Source of the DNA: Flavobacteriales bacterium | Lineage (GTDB): Bacteria; Bacteroidota; Bacteroidia; Flavobacteriales_D; Sanyastnellaceae | Length of the DNA: 11,863 nucleotides | Assembly: GCA_030728235.1 (NCBI GenBank) | Contig: JANRAA010000006.1 | Span: 1 to 11,863, forward strand | Direction of reading: 5' to 3' | Shown here: one piece after another, positions 1 through 6,749 of the stretch | How the letters are laid out: each line of letters begins with the position of its first letter | Position numbering within the stretch: position 1 is the first letter of the stretch | The notes under the pieces: generated by a model | Seen by the model: the letters and a program-made list of their open reading frames with translations, nothing else | Told to the model about the DNA's origin: nothing | Databases searched by the model: none | Program-made: the position numbers and the translations under genes

Positions 1-753
1 TTTGGGGTTGTAGAAAGTGCAGAGCAAGCCATTGAGTTAAGTCGCACACTCGGATTTCCGTTGTTGGTTCGTCCGTCATACGTTCTTGGTGGTCAGCGCA
101 TGAAAATCGTGATCAACGAAGATGATTTAGAGACAACAGTGGTTGATATTTTGCGCGACATGCCAGACAACCAGATTTTGTTGGATCACTTTCTAGATGG
201 GGCGATTGAAGCAGAAGCGGATGCCATTTGTGATGGAGAAGATGTCTACATTATCGGCATCATGCAGCACATAGAGCCAGCGGGTATTCACAGTGGAGAT
301 TCATACGCATTGCTACCACCGTATAACTTAGGTGATTTGGTGTTGCAGCAGATAGAAGAGCATACCCGAACAATCGCAGTTAAGTTGCGCACTGTTGGAT
401 TGATCAACATTCAGTTTGCGATTAAAGACGATATGGTGTATGTCATTGAAGCGAATCCACGTGCGTCACGAACGGTGCCGTTCATTGCGAAAGCGTACAA
501 TGAGCCGTATGTGAACTACGCCACCAAAGTGATGTTAGGAGAGAAAAAGGTGAAGGATTTTACTTTTAATCCGCGTAAAGAAGGCTATGCGATAAAGATT
601 CCGGTGTTTTCATACGAGAAGTTTCCAAATGTAAATAAGGAATTGGGGCCAGAGATGAAGTCGACAGGGGAGGCCATTCGTTTCATCAAAGATTTGAAGG
701 ATCCTTACTTTAGAAAGATATACGCAGAGCGGAATTTGTATTTGAGCAAGTAA
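1..753 (+). CDS. carB: Carbamoyl-phosphate synthase large subunit, C-terminal part (5' end outside window)
   Basis: The frame is open from base 1 and ends at TAA 751-753, giving 250 codons of the C-terminal half of CarB. CarB makes carbamoyl phosphate from bicarbonate, ammonia and two ATP for pyrimidine and arginine synthesis, working with the glutaminase CarA in the cytoplasm. The visible part is the second ATP-grasp domain, with PLLVRPSYVLGGQRM near the start, the MQHIEPAGIHSGDS segment, and the metal/ATP-binding stretch VIEANPRASRTVPF. After GPEMKSTGEAI only about 20 residues follow, ending in NLYLSK. The roughly 130-residue MGS-like allosteric domain that ends enterobacterial CarB is therefore missing. 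This short form is, to my knowledge, usual in Bacteroidota and not a local truncation, because the gene is followed by a proper terminator. The true start lies upstream of the window; the first in-frame TTG at 61 is internal. Confidence 0.97.
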   Translation, partial: FGVVESAEQAIELSRTLGFPLLVRPSYVLGGQRMKIVINEDDLETTVVDILRDMPDNQILLDHFLDGAIEAEADAICDGEDVYIIGIMQHIEPAGIHSGDSYALLPPYNLGDLVLQQIEEHTRTIAVKLRTVGLINIQFAIKDDMVYVIEANPRASRTVPFIAKAYNEPYVNYATKVMLGEKKVKDFTFNPRKEGYAIKIPVFSYEKFPNVNKELGPEMKSTGEAIRFIKDLKDPYFRKIYAERNLYLSK

Positions 754-767
754 GCTGAAAGGGAGAC

Positions 768-783
768 CAGGAGGTTACTCCTG
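768..783 (+). repeat. Small perfect inverted repeat after carB
   Basis: CAGGAG at 768-773 and CTCCTG at 778-783 form a 6-bp perfect stem around a GTTA loop, 15 bases after the carB stop. No T-run follows, so it is not an intrinsic terminator by itself. It may protect the 3' end of the carB message or pair with an anti-SD-like sequence. It could also be chance. Confidence 0.4.
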
Positions 784-804
784 TTAGTTCAATGTAAACA
801 GTGC

Positions 805-850
805 AATAGTCTGTGAAAGGTCATGTTACCTTGCGCAGACTATTTTTTTT
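805..850 (+). terminator. Strong rho-independent terminator of carB
   Basis: Bases 805-815 pair with 834-844 over 11 positions (one G-U). After an A/G mismatch, AAGGT 817-821 pairs with ACCTT 828-832 around a six-base loop, so the full hairpin is about 16 bp. An uninterrupted T tract runs 843-850 on the plus strand. This is a textbook intrinsic terminator for the carB transcript. It means that the downstream block needs its own promoter. Confidence 0.92.
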
Positions 851-973
851 GTTTTATTTATTTAGTATTTTGAAAACTGAAATAAAAATAGCATATTCGT
901 TTTAGACATATGAACTAGATAAGTGCAGGAGTAGTTGTCGGTTTTTCAATAATGTAACCAACGATTCCTTAAT

Positions 974-1144
974 ATGAAAACAAAGCCTGTTTTACCACTG
1001 CCAAGTTTGCACCTTCGCACTCGCACTCACTCGGGATCTCTCGCTCCTTTGGGGTTCTCTGGCGCTGTATTTCATCTCTACCCGCCTTCTCACACAGAAT
1101 ATAACCTAGGGTGTCATTTAAACTTGAGATTTCAGTATTTGTAG
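974..1144 (+). CDS. Possible 56-aa ORF over the GC-rich intergenic patch, doubtful gene
   Basis: ATG at 974 opens a frame of 56 codons ending at TAG 1142-1144. The product would begin MKTKPVLPLPSLHLRTRT and contain LGFSGAVFHLYPPSHTEY. I recognise no domain, signal peptide or membrane helix. The composition (many Leu, Ser, His, Pro, Arg) is unlike the neighbouring proteins, and no ribosome binding site is seen. The opposite strand of the same patch is also partly open, as is common in GC-richer DNA. The frame may be a by-product of a dispersed intergenic repeat rather than a translated gene. It is listed because it is the only thing that spans the unexplained patch. Confidence 0.15.
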   Translation: MKTKPVLPLPSLHLRTRTHSGSLAPLGFSGAVFHLYPPSHTEYNLGCHLNLRFQYL

Positions 1145-1188
1145 AAGAACCACTGTTGTTTGCGATTCCACAGAATGCAAGAATTTCC

Positions 1189-1196
1189 TACTTTTG
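1189..1196 (+). promoter_or_regulatory. Candidate Bacteroidota -7 promoter element for DUF4834-type gene
   Basis: TACTTTTG matches the Bacteroidota -7 consensus TAnnTTTG exactly. The nearest upstream TTTG (1159-1162) lies 26 bases away, longer than the usual spacing of about 19-21, so the -33 half is weak. Transcription would begin near 1200, some 10-14 bases before ATG 1214. That favours 1214 as start over the in-frame TTG at 1160 or ATG at 1175. Confidence 0.4.
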
Positions 1197-1213
1197 TTGT
1201 TCAAACAAGGAGT

Positions 1214-1429
1214 ATGGGTTTTTGGGGTTTAGTTCGGACCATTTTTATCATCTTAATTGTTTATCAAGTGATAAATTATTTTCGCAGATCACAGGAGAAT
1301 GCGAAGAGACGGGGTTTTGAAGAAGGTCGCCGAAACAGTGCACGTCCGGATGCACCGCCAGCAAGGCCAACCAAGCCGACTGATGATAAACTTGGTGAGT
1401 ACGTAGATTACGAAGAGATAAAAGACTAG
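1214..1429 (+). CDS. DUF4834-type small single-pass membrane protein
   Basis: The product is 71 aa from ATG 1214. Residues about 4-22 (GLVRTIFIILIVYQVINYF) form one hydrophobic helix, followed by a basic stretch with RRSQENAKRR, a proline-rich linker (residues about 43-55) and the acidic tail GEYVDYEEI. This order, with a terminal GEYxDYEEI, matches my recollection of the DUF4834 family of Bacteroidota, whose function is unknown. The frame is open further up to TTG 1160, but AAGGAG at 1207-1212 and the -7 element at 1189 both point to 1214. The SD-like AAGGAG sits only one base from the ATG, closer than usual. The YfhO-family gene follows 60 bases later on the same strand, so cotranscription is likely. 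The protein probably sits in the inner membrane with its charged tail in the cytoplasm. Confidence 0.75.
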   Translation: MGFWGLVRTIFIILIVYQVINYFRRSQENAKRRGFEEGRRNSARPDAPPARPTKPTDDKLGEYVDYEEIKD

Positions 1430-1489
1430 ATTTTCATCTTTCGCTCATTGCCGTTGAAGTCTTATCTTTCAGCCCAAATACCATTTTTG

Positions 1490-4156
1490 ATGAAGACCAA
1501 CCTGCTCAAGGCCATTCCTCACGTCGTTGCGATTGTGTTGTTTGCTGTAATTTCTGCCTCCTTTTTTTCACCTGCTTTCGATGGCAATGAATTGCGTCAA
1601 GGCGACATTGATCAATTCATCGGGATGTCGAAAGAGATTCGTGATTTTGATCGTTTCGAAGGCGAAGAAACCTTGTGGGCGGGCAATGCCTTCTCGGGGA
1701 TGCCAGCTTTTCAGATATCCATGCAGCAGCATGCGAATTTACCATTGGCCGTTTTGCGTGGCATCAATGGGCTATTTCCGCGTTCAGTTGCTGCCTTGTT
1801 TTTGGCAATGGTGAGTTTTTACATTCTTGGATTGTGTTTACGCATCAACCCATGGTTATCGATTATTGGGTCCATTGCCTTTGGATTATCGTCAATCAAT
1901 ATCTTATTTCTCGGGGCTGGTCACATGTCGAAAGTAACCGCCATAGCCCTGATGCCTGCTGTTCTTGGCGGGGTGCTGCTTGCCTTTAGAGGGAAAGCAC
2001 TATTGGGTTCAGCTATCGTTGCCTTATTTTTAGGCATGCAGCTGGCGGCCAATCACTTACAGATGACTTACTACTTGATGATCTTGGTTGGGGCTGTAGC
2101 GTTGGGTGAGATTGTAAAAGGTGTGATGGAGAAACAGGTGAAGCAAGTTTTAACAACCACGGCTTTTTTGTTGTTGGCTGCAATTTTGGCGGTAGCACCG
2201 AATACGACAAATATTTTGTCGACATATAGTTATAGTAAAGAAAGCACCCGGGGCACAAGTGAGTTGAGTCAGGACGTATTGATGGCGAACGATATATCTT
2301 CATCGGTAGCTGGTAATGACGGATTGAACAAAGATTACATTCTTGAGTATTCGATGTCGAGAGGAGAGTTTTGGTCGATGATGATACCCGATATTAAGGG
2401 AGGTGCTTCTGGCGCAATCGGACAAGACAAAGAAGTTTTGGAGCCTGCGAAAAGAGAGTTTCGCGAGAACATTGCGCAGAGCAATCGTTATTGGGGTGAT
2501 CAAGCCTTTACAGGCGGCGCATTTTACTTTGGGGCATTGATAATGGCCTTGTTTCTTGTCGCTTTTTTCGTTGTTAAAGACCATATCCGGTGGCCGTTTT
2601 TGGTAGTTACCATTTTGGCAATCGTGCTGTCTTGGAAGCAGGCCTCGTGGCTAACCGATTTCTTTATCGACAATGTCCCTTTGTTTTCAAAGTTCAGAGA
2701 TACCAAAATGATGCTTGCCACAGTGCAGGTAATGGCGCCTGTGATGGCGTTGTTGTTGATTCAAAAGGCATGGACAGGCTTTTCGGCTGAATCGCGCAAA
2801 ATGTTCCTAATTGGTTCAGGAAGTGTTTTGGCATTATTTATACTCTTTTTGGCAGCACCGACGGCCTTGTTTGATTTTACATCGACAGCAGAGGAGATTC
2901 AGTTTAGCGATTACCTATTGCAGGCTGGGGGAGATCCTCAGCAGGAAGGATTTGTGAAAGGGTACATCGACGGATTGTCGGATGTGAGGCTAGGTATTTT
3001 CAAATCCGATGTTATGCGTTCCCTGTTCATGGTGCTCATCGGATTGGTGCTAATCTTCTTTATCGATCGCAAGAAGCTTGATGCTCGAATCGGAGTTGCC
3101 GTAATCGGCTTGATGGTTGTTTTTGATTTGTATTCTGTCGACCGCCGTTATTTCGACAATGAGAAGCAAGGGAAAGAATATGCACGCTGGGTGAAAGAGA
3201 TTGATCGATCGTTTCCTTTCGCCGCGTCACAAAGCGACATGATGATTTATCAGCAGGAGACCATGGGCGACCCCGCTATTGCGACCAAAGCCAAGGATTA
3301 TGTCGAAATTCTTGCACAGAATCAATCAACCAAATCTGCCTCGAAAAATGAGAAATTGTTGCACGCTGCTCAGTTCGGAGCATTGTCGATAAGCACAAAC
3401 TACCGGGTTTTGAATATTCGCAATCCGTTTAGTGATGCGCGGACATCCTACTTCCATAAATCAGTTGGTGGTTATCACGGGGCAAAAATGAAACGCTATC
3501 AGGAGTTCATTGATTTCCATTTTGGACCGGAGATTCAGCGATTTATGGAGACAGCAAACACCTTAGGTCCCGATGTTTTGCGCGGGATGCCTTTTGCTAA
3601 CATGTTGAACGTTAAGTATTTAATTTTGGATCCGAACGGAGCACCCCTTCAGAATCCATATGCATATGGCAATGCCTGGTTTGTGAAGGATGTTGAGTTT
3701 GTTGAGAACGCTGATGAGGAGATAGAAGGATTGTTCAATGTGACATCCAACGAAGTTGCGATAATAGACAGACGATTTGAAGGAATCGTTCCGGAGGTAG
3801 TCGCGCCAGATTCAACCGCAGCCATTGTGCTAACCAGCTACCGACCAAATCATCTTATTTACACTTCGCAGAGTGCTGAAGATCAATTGGCTGTATTCTC
3901 AGAGGTGTATTATGCTGATGGATGGCAGGCCTATCTGGACGGTGAACCAGTGCCGCATGCACGAGCCAACTATATTTTGCGAGCGATGAAAATACCTGCA
4001 GGGACGCATGAAGTAGCCTTTGTTTTTGAGTCATCGGTATACAAAAGAGGAGAGAGCATTTCATTGATTGCATCTATATTATTGGGCTTATTTGTTCTTG
4101 GGGCCTTGTTTTTAGAGTTTAAAAAGCAAAGACATACGATTCAACCTGCGGAATAA
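1490..4156 (+). CDS. YfhO-family multi-pass membrane protein (putative GT-C-like glycosyltransferase)
   Basis: From ATG 1490 the product is 888 aa; a TTG at 1448 would add 14 residues, but the first hydrophobic helix (residues about 9-25) sits well placed after MKTN. The first periplasmic loop carries LRQGDIDQF and LWAGNAFSGMPAFQI, typical of YfhO proteins. About a dozen hydrophobic helices follow, ending with one near the C-terminus before LEFKKQRH. Just before it lies a soluble segment with YYADGWQAYLDG, NYILRAMKIPAGTHEV and a final GESIS, the beta-rich C-terminal signature of the family. B. subtilis YfhO is needed for sugar decoration of lipoteichoic acid using a lipid-linked donor. Bacteroidota lack that polymer, so the acceptor here is unknown. 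The aspartates in GDID are candidate catalytic or binding residues by analogy with GT-C enzymes. The next gene begins 2 bp after the stop, a clear sign of translational coupling. Confidence 0.88.
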   Translation: MKTNLLKAIPHVVAIVLFAVISASFFSPAFDGNELRQGDIDQFIGMSKEIRDFDRFEGEETLWAGNAFSGMPAFQISMQQHANLPLAVLRGINGLFPRSVAALFLAMVSFYILGLCLRINPWLSIIGSIAFGLSSINILFLGAGHMSKVTAIALMPAVLGGVLLAFRGKALLGSAIVALFLGMQLAANHLQMTYYLMILVGAVALGEIVKGVMEKQVKQVLTTTAFLLLAAILAVAPNTTNILSTYSYSKESTRGTSELSQDVLMANDISSSVAGNDGLNKDYILEYSMSRGEFWSMMIPDIKGGASGAIGQDKEVLEPAKREFRENIAQSNRYWGDQAFTGGAFYFGALIMALFLVAFFVVKDHIRWPFLVVTILAIVLSWKQASWLTDFFIDNVPLFSKFRDTKMMLATVQVMAPVMALLLIQKAWTGFSAESRKMFLIGSGSVLALFILFLAAPTALFDFTSTAEEIQFSDYLLQAGGDPQQEGFVKGYIDGLSDVRLGIFKSDVMRSLFMVLIGLVLIFFIDRKKLDARIGVAVIGLMVVFDLYSVDRRYFDNEKQGKEYARWVKEIDRSFPFAASQSDMMIYQQETMGDPAIATKAKDYVEILAQNQSTKSASKNEKLLHAAQFGALSISTNYRVLNIRNPFSDARTSYFHKSVGGYHGAKMKRYQEFIDFHFGPEIQRFMETANTLGPDVLRGMPFANMLNVKYLILDPNGAPLQNPYAYGNAWFVKDVEFVENADEEIEGLFNVTSNEVAIIDRRFEGIVPEVVAPDSTAAIVLTSYRPNHLIYTSQSAEDQLAVFSEVYYADGWQAYLDGEPVPHARANYILRAMKIPAGTHEVAFVFESSVYKRGESISLIASILLGLFVLGALFLEFKKQRHTIQPAE

Positions 4157-4158
4157 TC

Positions 4159-5439
4159 ATGCAGGCCTTACTTCATGCGATAATCGTTTCGCTGTGGTTT
4201 TATGTGCTGCTTCAGCTCATAGCAAAGAATGGGTTGTTCAGCGCATGCGGGCTGAGCGCCTTTGATTTGAAGGCATCATTCATTTTGAAATGCGCCGTTG
4301 GTGTTGGTTTGTGGCTGATCTACACCTATTATTATCCATTTCGTGGCAAAGGAGACACCTTTCGGTATTTCGATGATGCCATGGTTATTTATGGCGAGTT
4401 GTGGAAAAATCCAGGAACCTATTTCAAGTTTTTATTTGGTTATGGGTTAGATGATCCCGCGTTGATACCTGTTTTTGATAGGATGAATAATTGGACCAGC
4501 GCAGCGACTTATGGATTGCCAAACGACACCCAGACCGTAATTCGTCTGAACATGCTCATAGCCTTACTTTCAGGAGGCGTTTATTGGGTTCATTTGTTAT
4601 TTTTTAATGTCTTATCGCTCACCGGCCTTGTGGGGGTTTACGCCCTGTTTTCAGAGAATTTTGGGAAGAGTCGGAAGTTATGGTGGGCCATTGTTTTGTT
4701 GCCCAGCGCCCTGTTTTGGGGTTCTGGTTTACTAAAAGAAGCGCCTTTTTTGGCCGCATTTGGCTGGTATGTGTGGGCATTGTCGAAATCAAGCGAGCGA
4801 AAACCAGTCTTGATTTTGACAACAGTATTTCTACTGGTCCTAAAACCGTACATATTTGTCGCGATGTTGCCAGCCACCGTAGCATGGGTCATCGTTCAGC
4901 GGTACCATTGGAATGCATGGATAACCAGTGCAGCCGTGAGTGTGGTATCGTTTTTTATCGCTTTAAAAGCTTCAATCATTTATCCTGCGGGTGATTTGCT
5001 TTACATCCTTTCGAAGAAACAAGAAGATTTTTATAATACAGCCGTGAATGCTGGGAGTACGGTGTACATAGATCCAGTGGGAGTGGGGGCATGGGAGTTC
5101 ATAAAGACAATTCCCAACCGTATGCTGTACACTTATGGAAGGCCATATTTATGGGAGTCGAAGACCTTGTTGTACATCCCACCAGCGGTGGAGAATATTG
5201 TATTGATTGTTGCAATCGCTTGCGCGCTGACAGCCGTTTATCGTCGGAATGAAACAATTCGAAGTCCGTTAATGGTCTTTATTGTAACATTCAGTGTCGC
5301 TTTAGCCGTCATTATAGGTTCAACCGTTCCCGTTTTAGGTGCACTAGTCAGATACAAGTTGCCCGCGGTGTTGTTGCTTTACTCGTGGAGTGTGGGTGTG
5401 ATTCTCATGACCAAAGCAGAGCGCGTTAAACAAAATTAA
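4159..5439 (+). CDS. Multi-pass membrane protein with GT-C/EpsG-like features, function unknown
   Basis: The 426-aa product starts at ATG 4159, two bases after the YfhO-family stop. It has about ten hydrophobic segments, beginning at residues 4-22 and 42-58. The first large loop holds GKGDTFRYFDDA (D66, D72, D73), an acidic cluster in the position where GT-C glycosyltransferases keep their catalytic acids. A later stretch, LPSALFWGSGLLKEA (residues 181-195), resembles a motif in Bacteroidota membrane proteins of the polysaccharide polymerase/EpsG type. I cannot assign an established family, and the protein could be a mannosyltransferase-like, polymerase-like or purely structural membrane protein. 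Its coupling to a YfhO relative supports a role in building or decorating a lipid-linked glycan at the inner membrane. No hairpin terminator is seen before the next gene, whose start lies 45 bases on. Confidence 0.7.
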   Translation: MQALLHAIIVSLWFYVLLQLIAKNGLFSACGLSAFDLKASFILKCAVGVGLWLIYTYYYPFRGKGDTFRYFDDAMVIYGELWKNPGTYFKFLFGYGLDDPALIPVFDRMNNWTSAATYGLPNDTQTVIRLNMLIALLSGGVYWVHLLFFNVLSLTGLVGVYALFSENFGKSRKLWWAIVLLPSALFWGSGLLKEAPFLAAFGWYVWALSKSSERKPVLILTTVFLLVLKPYIFVAMLPATVAWVIVQRYHWNAWITSAAVSVVSFFIALKASIIYPAGDLLYILSKKQEDFYNTAVNAGSTVYIDPVGVGAWEFIKTIPNRMLYTYGRPYLWESKTLLYIPPAVENIVLIVAIACALTAVYRRNETIRSPLMVFIVTFSVALAVIIGSTVPVLGALVRYKLPAVLLLYSWSVGVILMTKAERVKQN

Positions 5440-5444
5440 CCAAC

Positions 5445-5480
5445 TTGTGAAAGTTAGTGCAAAGAAGAAAAGTACCTTTG
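5445..5480 (+). promoter_or_regulatory. Candidate Bacteroidota promoter (TTG / TAnnTTTG) before the acyltransferase gene
   Basis: TACCTTTG at 5473-5480 is an exact TAnnTTTG element. TTGTG at 5445-5449 is a candidate -33 half; 25 bases separate TTG from the -7 element, somewhat long. The expected start point, a few bases after 5480, coincides with ATG 5485. The transcript is then either leaderless or translation starts further down, for example at ATG 5593. Confidence 0.5.
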
Positions 5481-5484
5481 CCCG

Positions 5485-6741
5485 ATGTTTTGCCGCAATT
5501 TCAAGGAATTTAAAGAGACCACGTGTCAGCACGGGTTAGATTCCCCTTTCAACTTAGATTGTAAAGGCGTTGATATTGCGATTTACGATCATATGCCAAC
5601 TGAAATAGAGTCGGAATGGGATATGGTTGTTCAAGATTCGAGTGTTTTTTTGCAGACCAAGTATTTTCATGCGTTGGGAGTAGAGCACACGAATATTCGG
5701 TACACATTTGCGACATTTCATCAGGCTGAGAAGTTGATTGGAGTTGCAGCTTTTCATATCACCATTGCCGAAACCACCGATTTGGGAGCCAATCTGCGAA
5801 ATCGGATAGTCAGATCTGCGATAGGGCATCTTACTAGACGAGCCAGATTAAAGTTTAGAGTATTGGTTTTGGGGAACAGTTTTGCTACTGGTGATCATGG
5901 TTTTCGGTTTATAGAAGGAATAGATACAGTTACCTGCATAGCGGCATTGAACAGTGCCGTTGATATGATTCAAGAGCGAGAGAAAGAGCGTGGCAATCGG
6001 ATATCAGCTGTTGTAGTAAAAGATTTTTATCCCGCGCACTTTGTTTTATCAGACAGGTTCACAGACGTTGGTTATTCTGAGTTTTTTGTCGACCCCAACA
6101 TGATCATGCCGATCAATCAATCTTGGGACACCTTTGAAGATTATTTGGGAGCATTGACGACAAAGTATCGGACCAAGGCTAAGTCGGCGATGAAGAAATC
6201 GGAGTCGCTGACCTTGGTAGATTTAACCAGTGATGATATCGACACCTATCATGAAGACTTGTTTCGCTTGTACGAGCAGGTTTATGAGCGGGCAGATTTC
6301 AAGCTTGGAAAGTTGGAGGCACAGTCATTTTTTGCATTGAAGCGACAATTGAAGCAGTGTTTTTTCTTGAAAGGTTATTTGTTAGAAGCTAAGCTGGTTG
6401 GTTTTCAGAGCGGTTTTTTCTACAACAACGTATTGGATGCACATTTTGTCGGCATCGACTATACGTATAATCAGTCGCATGCCATTTACCAGCGCATGTT
6501 ATATGAGTACATACGCGAGGCAATTCGGATGAAGACAAGGCAAGTTGTTTTCGGGCGCACCGCTATGGAGATCAAGAGCACCGTCGGGGCGTTTCCAGTT
6601 GATATGAAATGTTATATCCGGCACCGAAAGAAAGCGCCAAATGCACTTTTAAAATTGTTGTTTGGCTATATCAAACCGGGGGATTTTGAACAACGCGTAG
6701 CATTCAAACAGAAAGAGCTCGAGACACTTCAGATACAATAA
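5485..6741 (+). CDS. FemAB/GNAT-like acyltransferase (Acetyltransf_6 / peptidogalycan-type)
   Basis: The product is 418 aa from ATG 5485, or 382 aa if ATG 5593 is the start; no ATG, GTG or TTG lies between. Similarity to the family appears to begin near SEWDMVVQDSSVFLQTKYF (residues 43-61), which suits the shorter form. The N-terminal half ends near residue 205. The C-terminal half starts with YRTKAKSAMKKSE (residues 228-240), the basic YRxKxKxAxKK segment typical of FemAB-like and CelD/BcsL-like acyltransferases. It continues through LVGFQSGFFYNN and FVGIDYTYNQSHAIYQRM, and reaches VVFGRTAMEIKSTVGAFP (residues 355-371), recurrent in Bacteroidota members. Relatives transfer acyl or aminoacyl groups to envelope substrates; the substrate here cannot be read from sequence. 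It is probably cytoplasmic or membrane-associated. The MFS gene follows after 8 bases, so the two are probably cotranscribed. Confidence 0.75.
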   Translation: MFCRNFKEFKETTCQHGLDSPFNLDCKGVDIAIYDHMPTEIESEWDMVVQDSSVFLQTKYFHALGVEHTNIRYTFATFHQAEKLIGVAAFHITIAETTDLGANLRNRIVRSAIGHLTRRARLKFRVLVLGNSFATGDHGFRFIEGIDTVTCIAALNSAVDMIQEREKERGNRISAVVVKDFYPAHFVLSDRFTDVGYSEFFVDPNMIMPINQSWDTFEDYLGALTTKYRTKAKSAMKKSESLTLVDLTSDDIDTYHEDLFRLYEQVYERADFKLGKLEAQSFFALKRQLKQCFFLKGYLLEAKLVGFQSGFFYNNVLDAHFVGIDYTYNQSHAIYQRMLYEYIREAIRMKTRQVVFGRTAMEIKSTVGAFPVDMKCYIRHRKKAPNALLKLLFGYIKPGDFEQRVAFKQKELETLQIQ

Positions 6742-6749
6742 TCAGGTCG

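Larger units (their letters stand above)
851..1213. other. Gene-poor intergenic stretch with a GC-rich patch
   Basis: Between the carB terminator and the DUF4834-type gene there is no confident gene or structured RNA. Bases about 851-990 are AT-rich. Bases about 1000-1095 are clearly richer in G+C and contain short direct repeats (CGCACT twice in a row near 1016-1027, followed by CACTCGG). The patch falls inside a 56-codon frame listed separately. Bases after about 1100 return to AT-rich sequence and lead into the promoter element at 1189-1196. The composition change suggests a remnant or dispersed element rather than ordinary spacer, but this is inference. Confidence 0.5.

Noticed and set aside
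1010..1035. CRISPR-like or tandem repeat array
   Set aside because: Only two adjacent CGCACT units and a partial third are present; there is no repeat-spacer structure.
1111..1320. A 69-codon plus-strand frame overlapping the DUF4834-type gene
   Set aside because: It is out of frame with the DUF4834-like product, has no recognisable domain and would overlap about half of a gene with clear family features.
2013..2721. Three minus-strand frames of 65-96 codons inside the YfhO-family gene
   Set aside because: They are antisense shadows of a long, well supported membrane-protein gene, and their translations show no family features.
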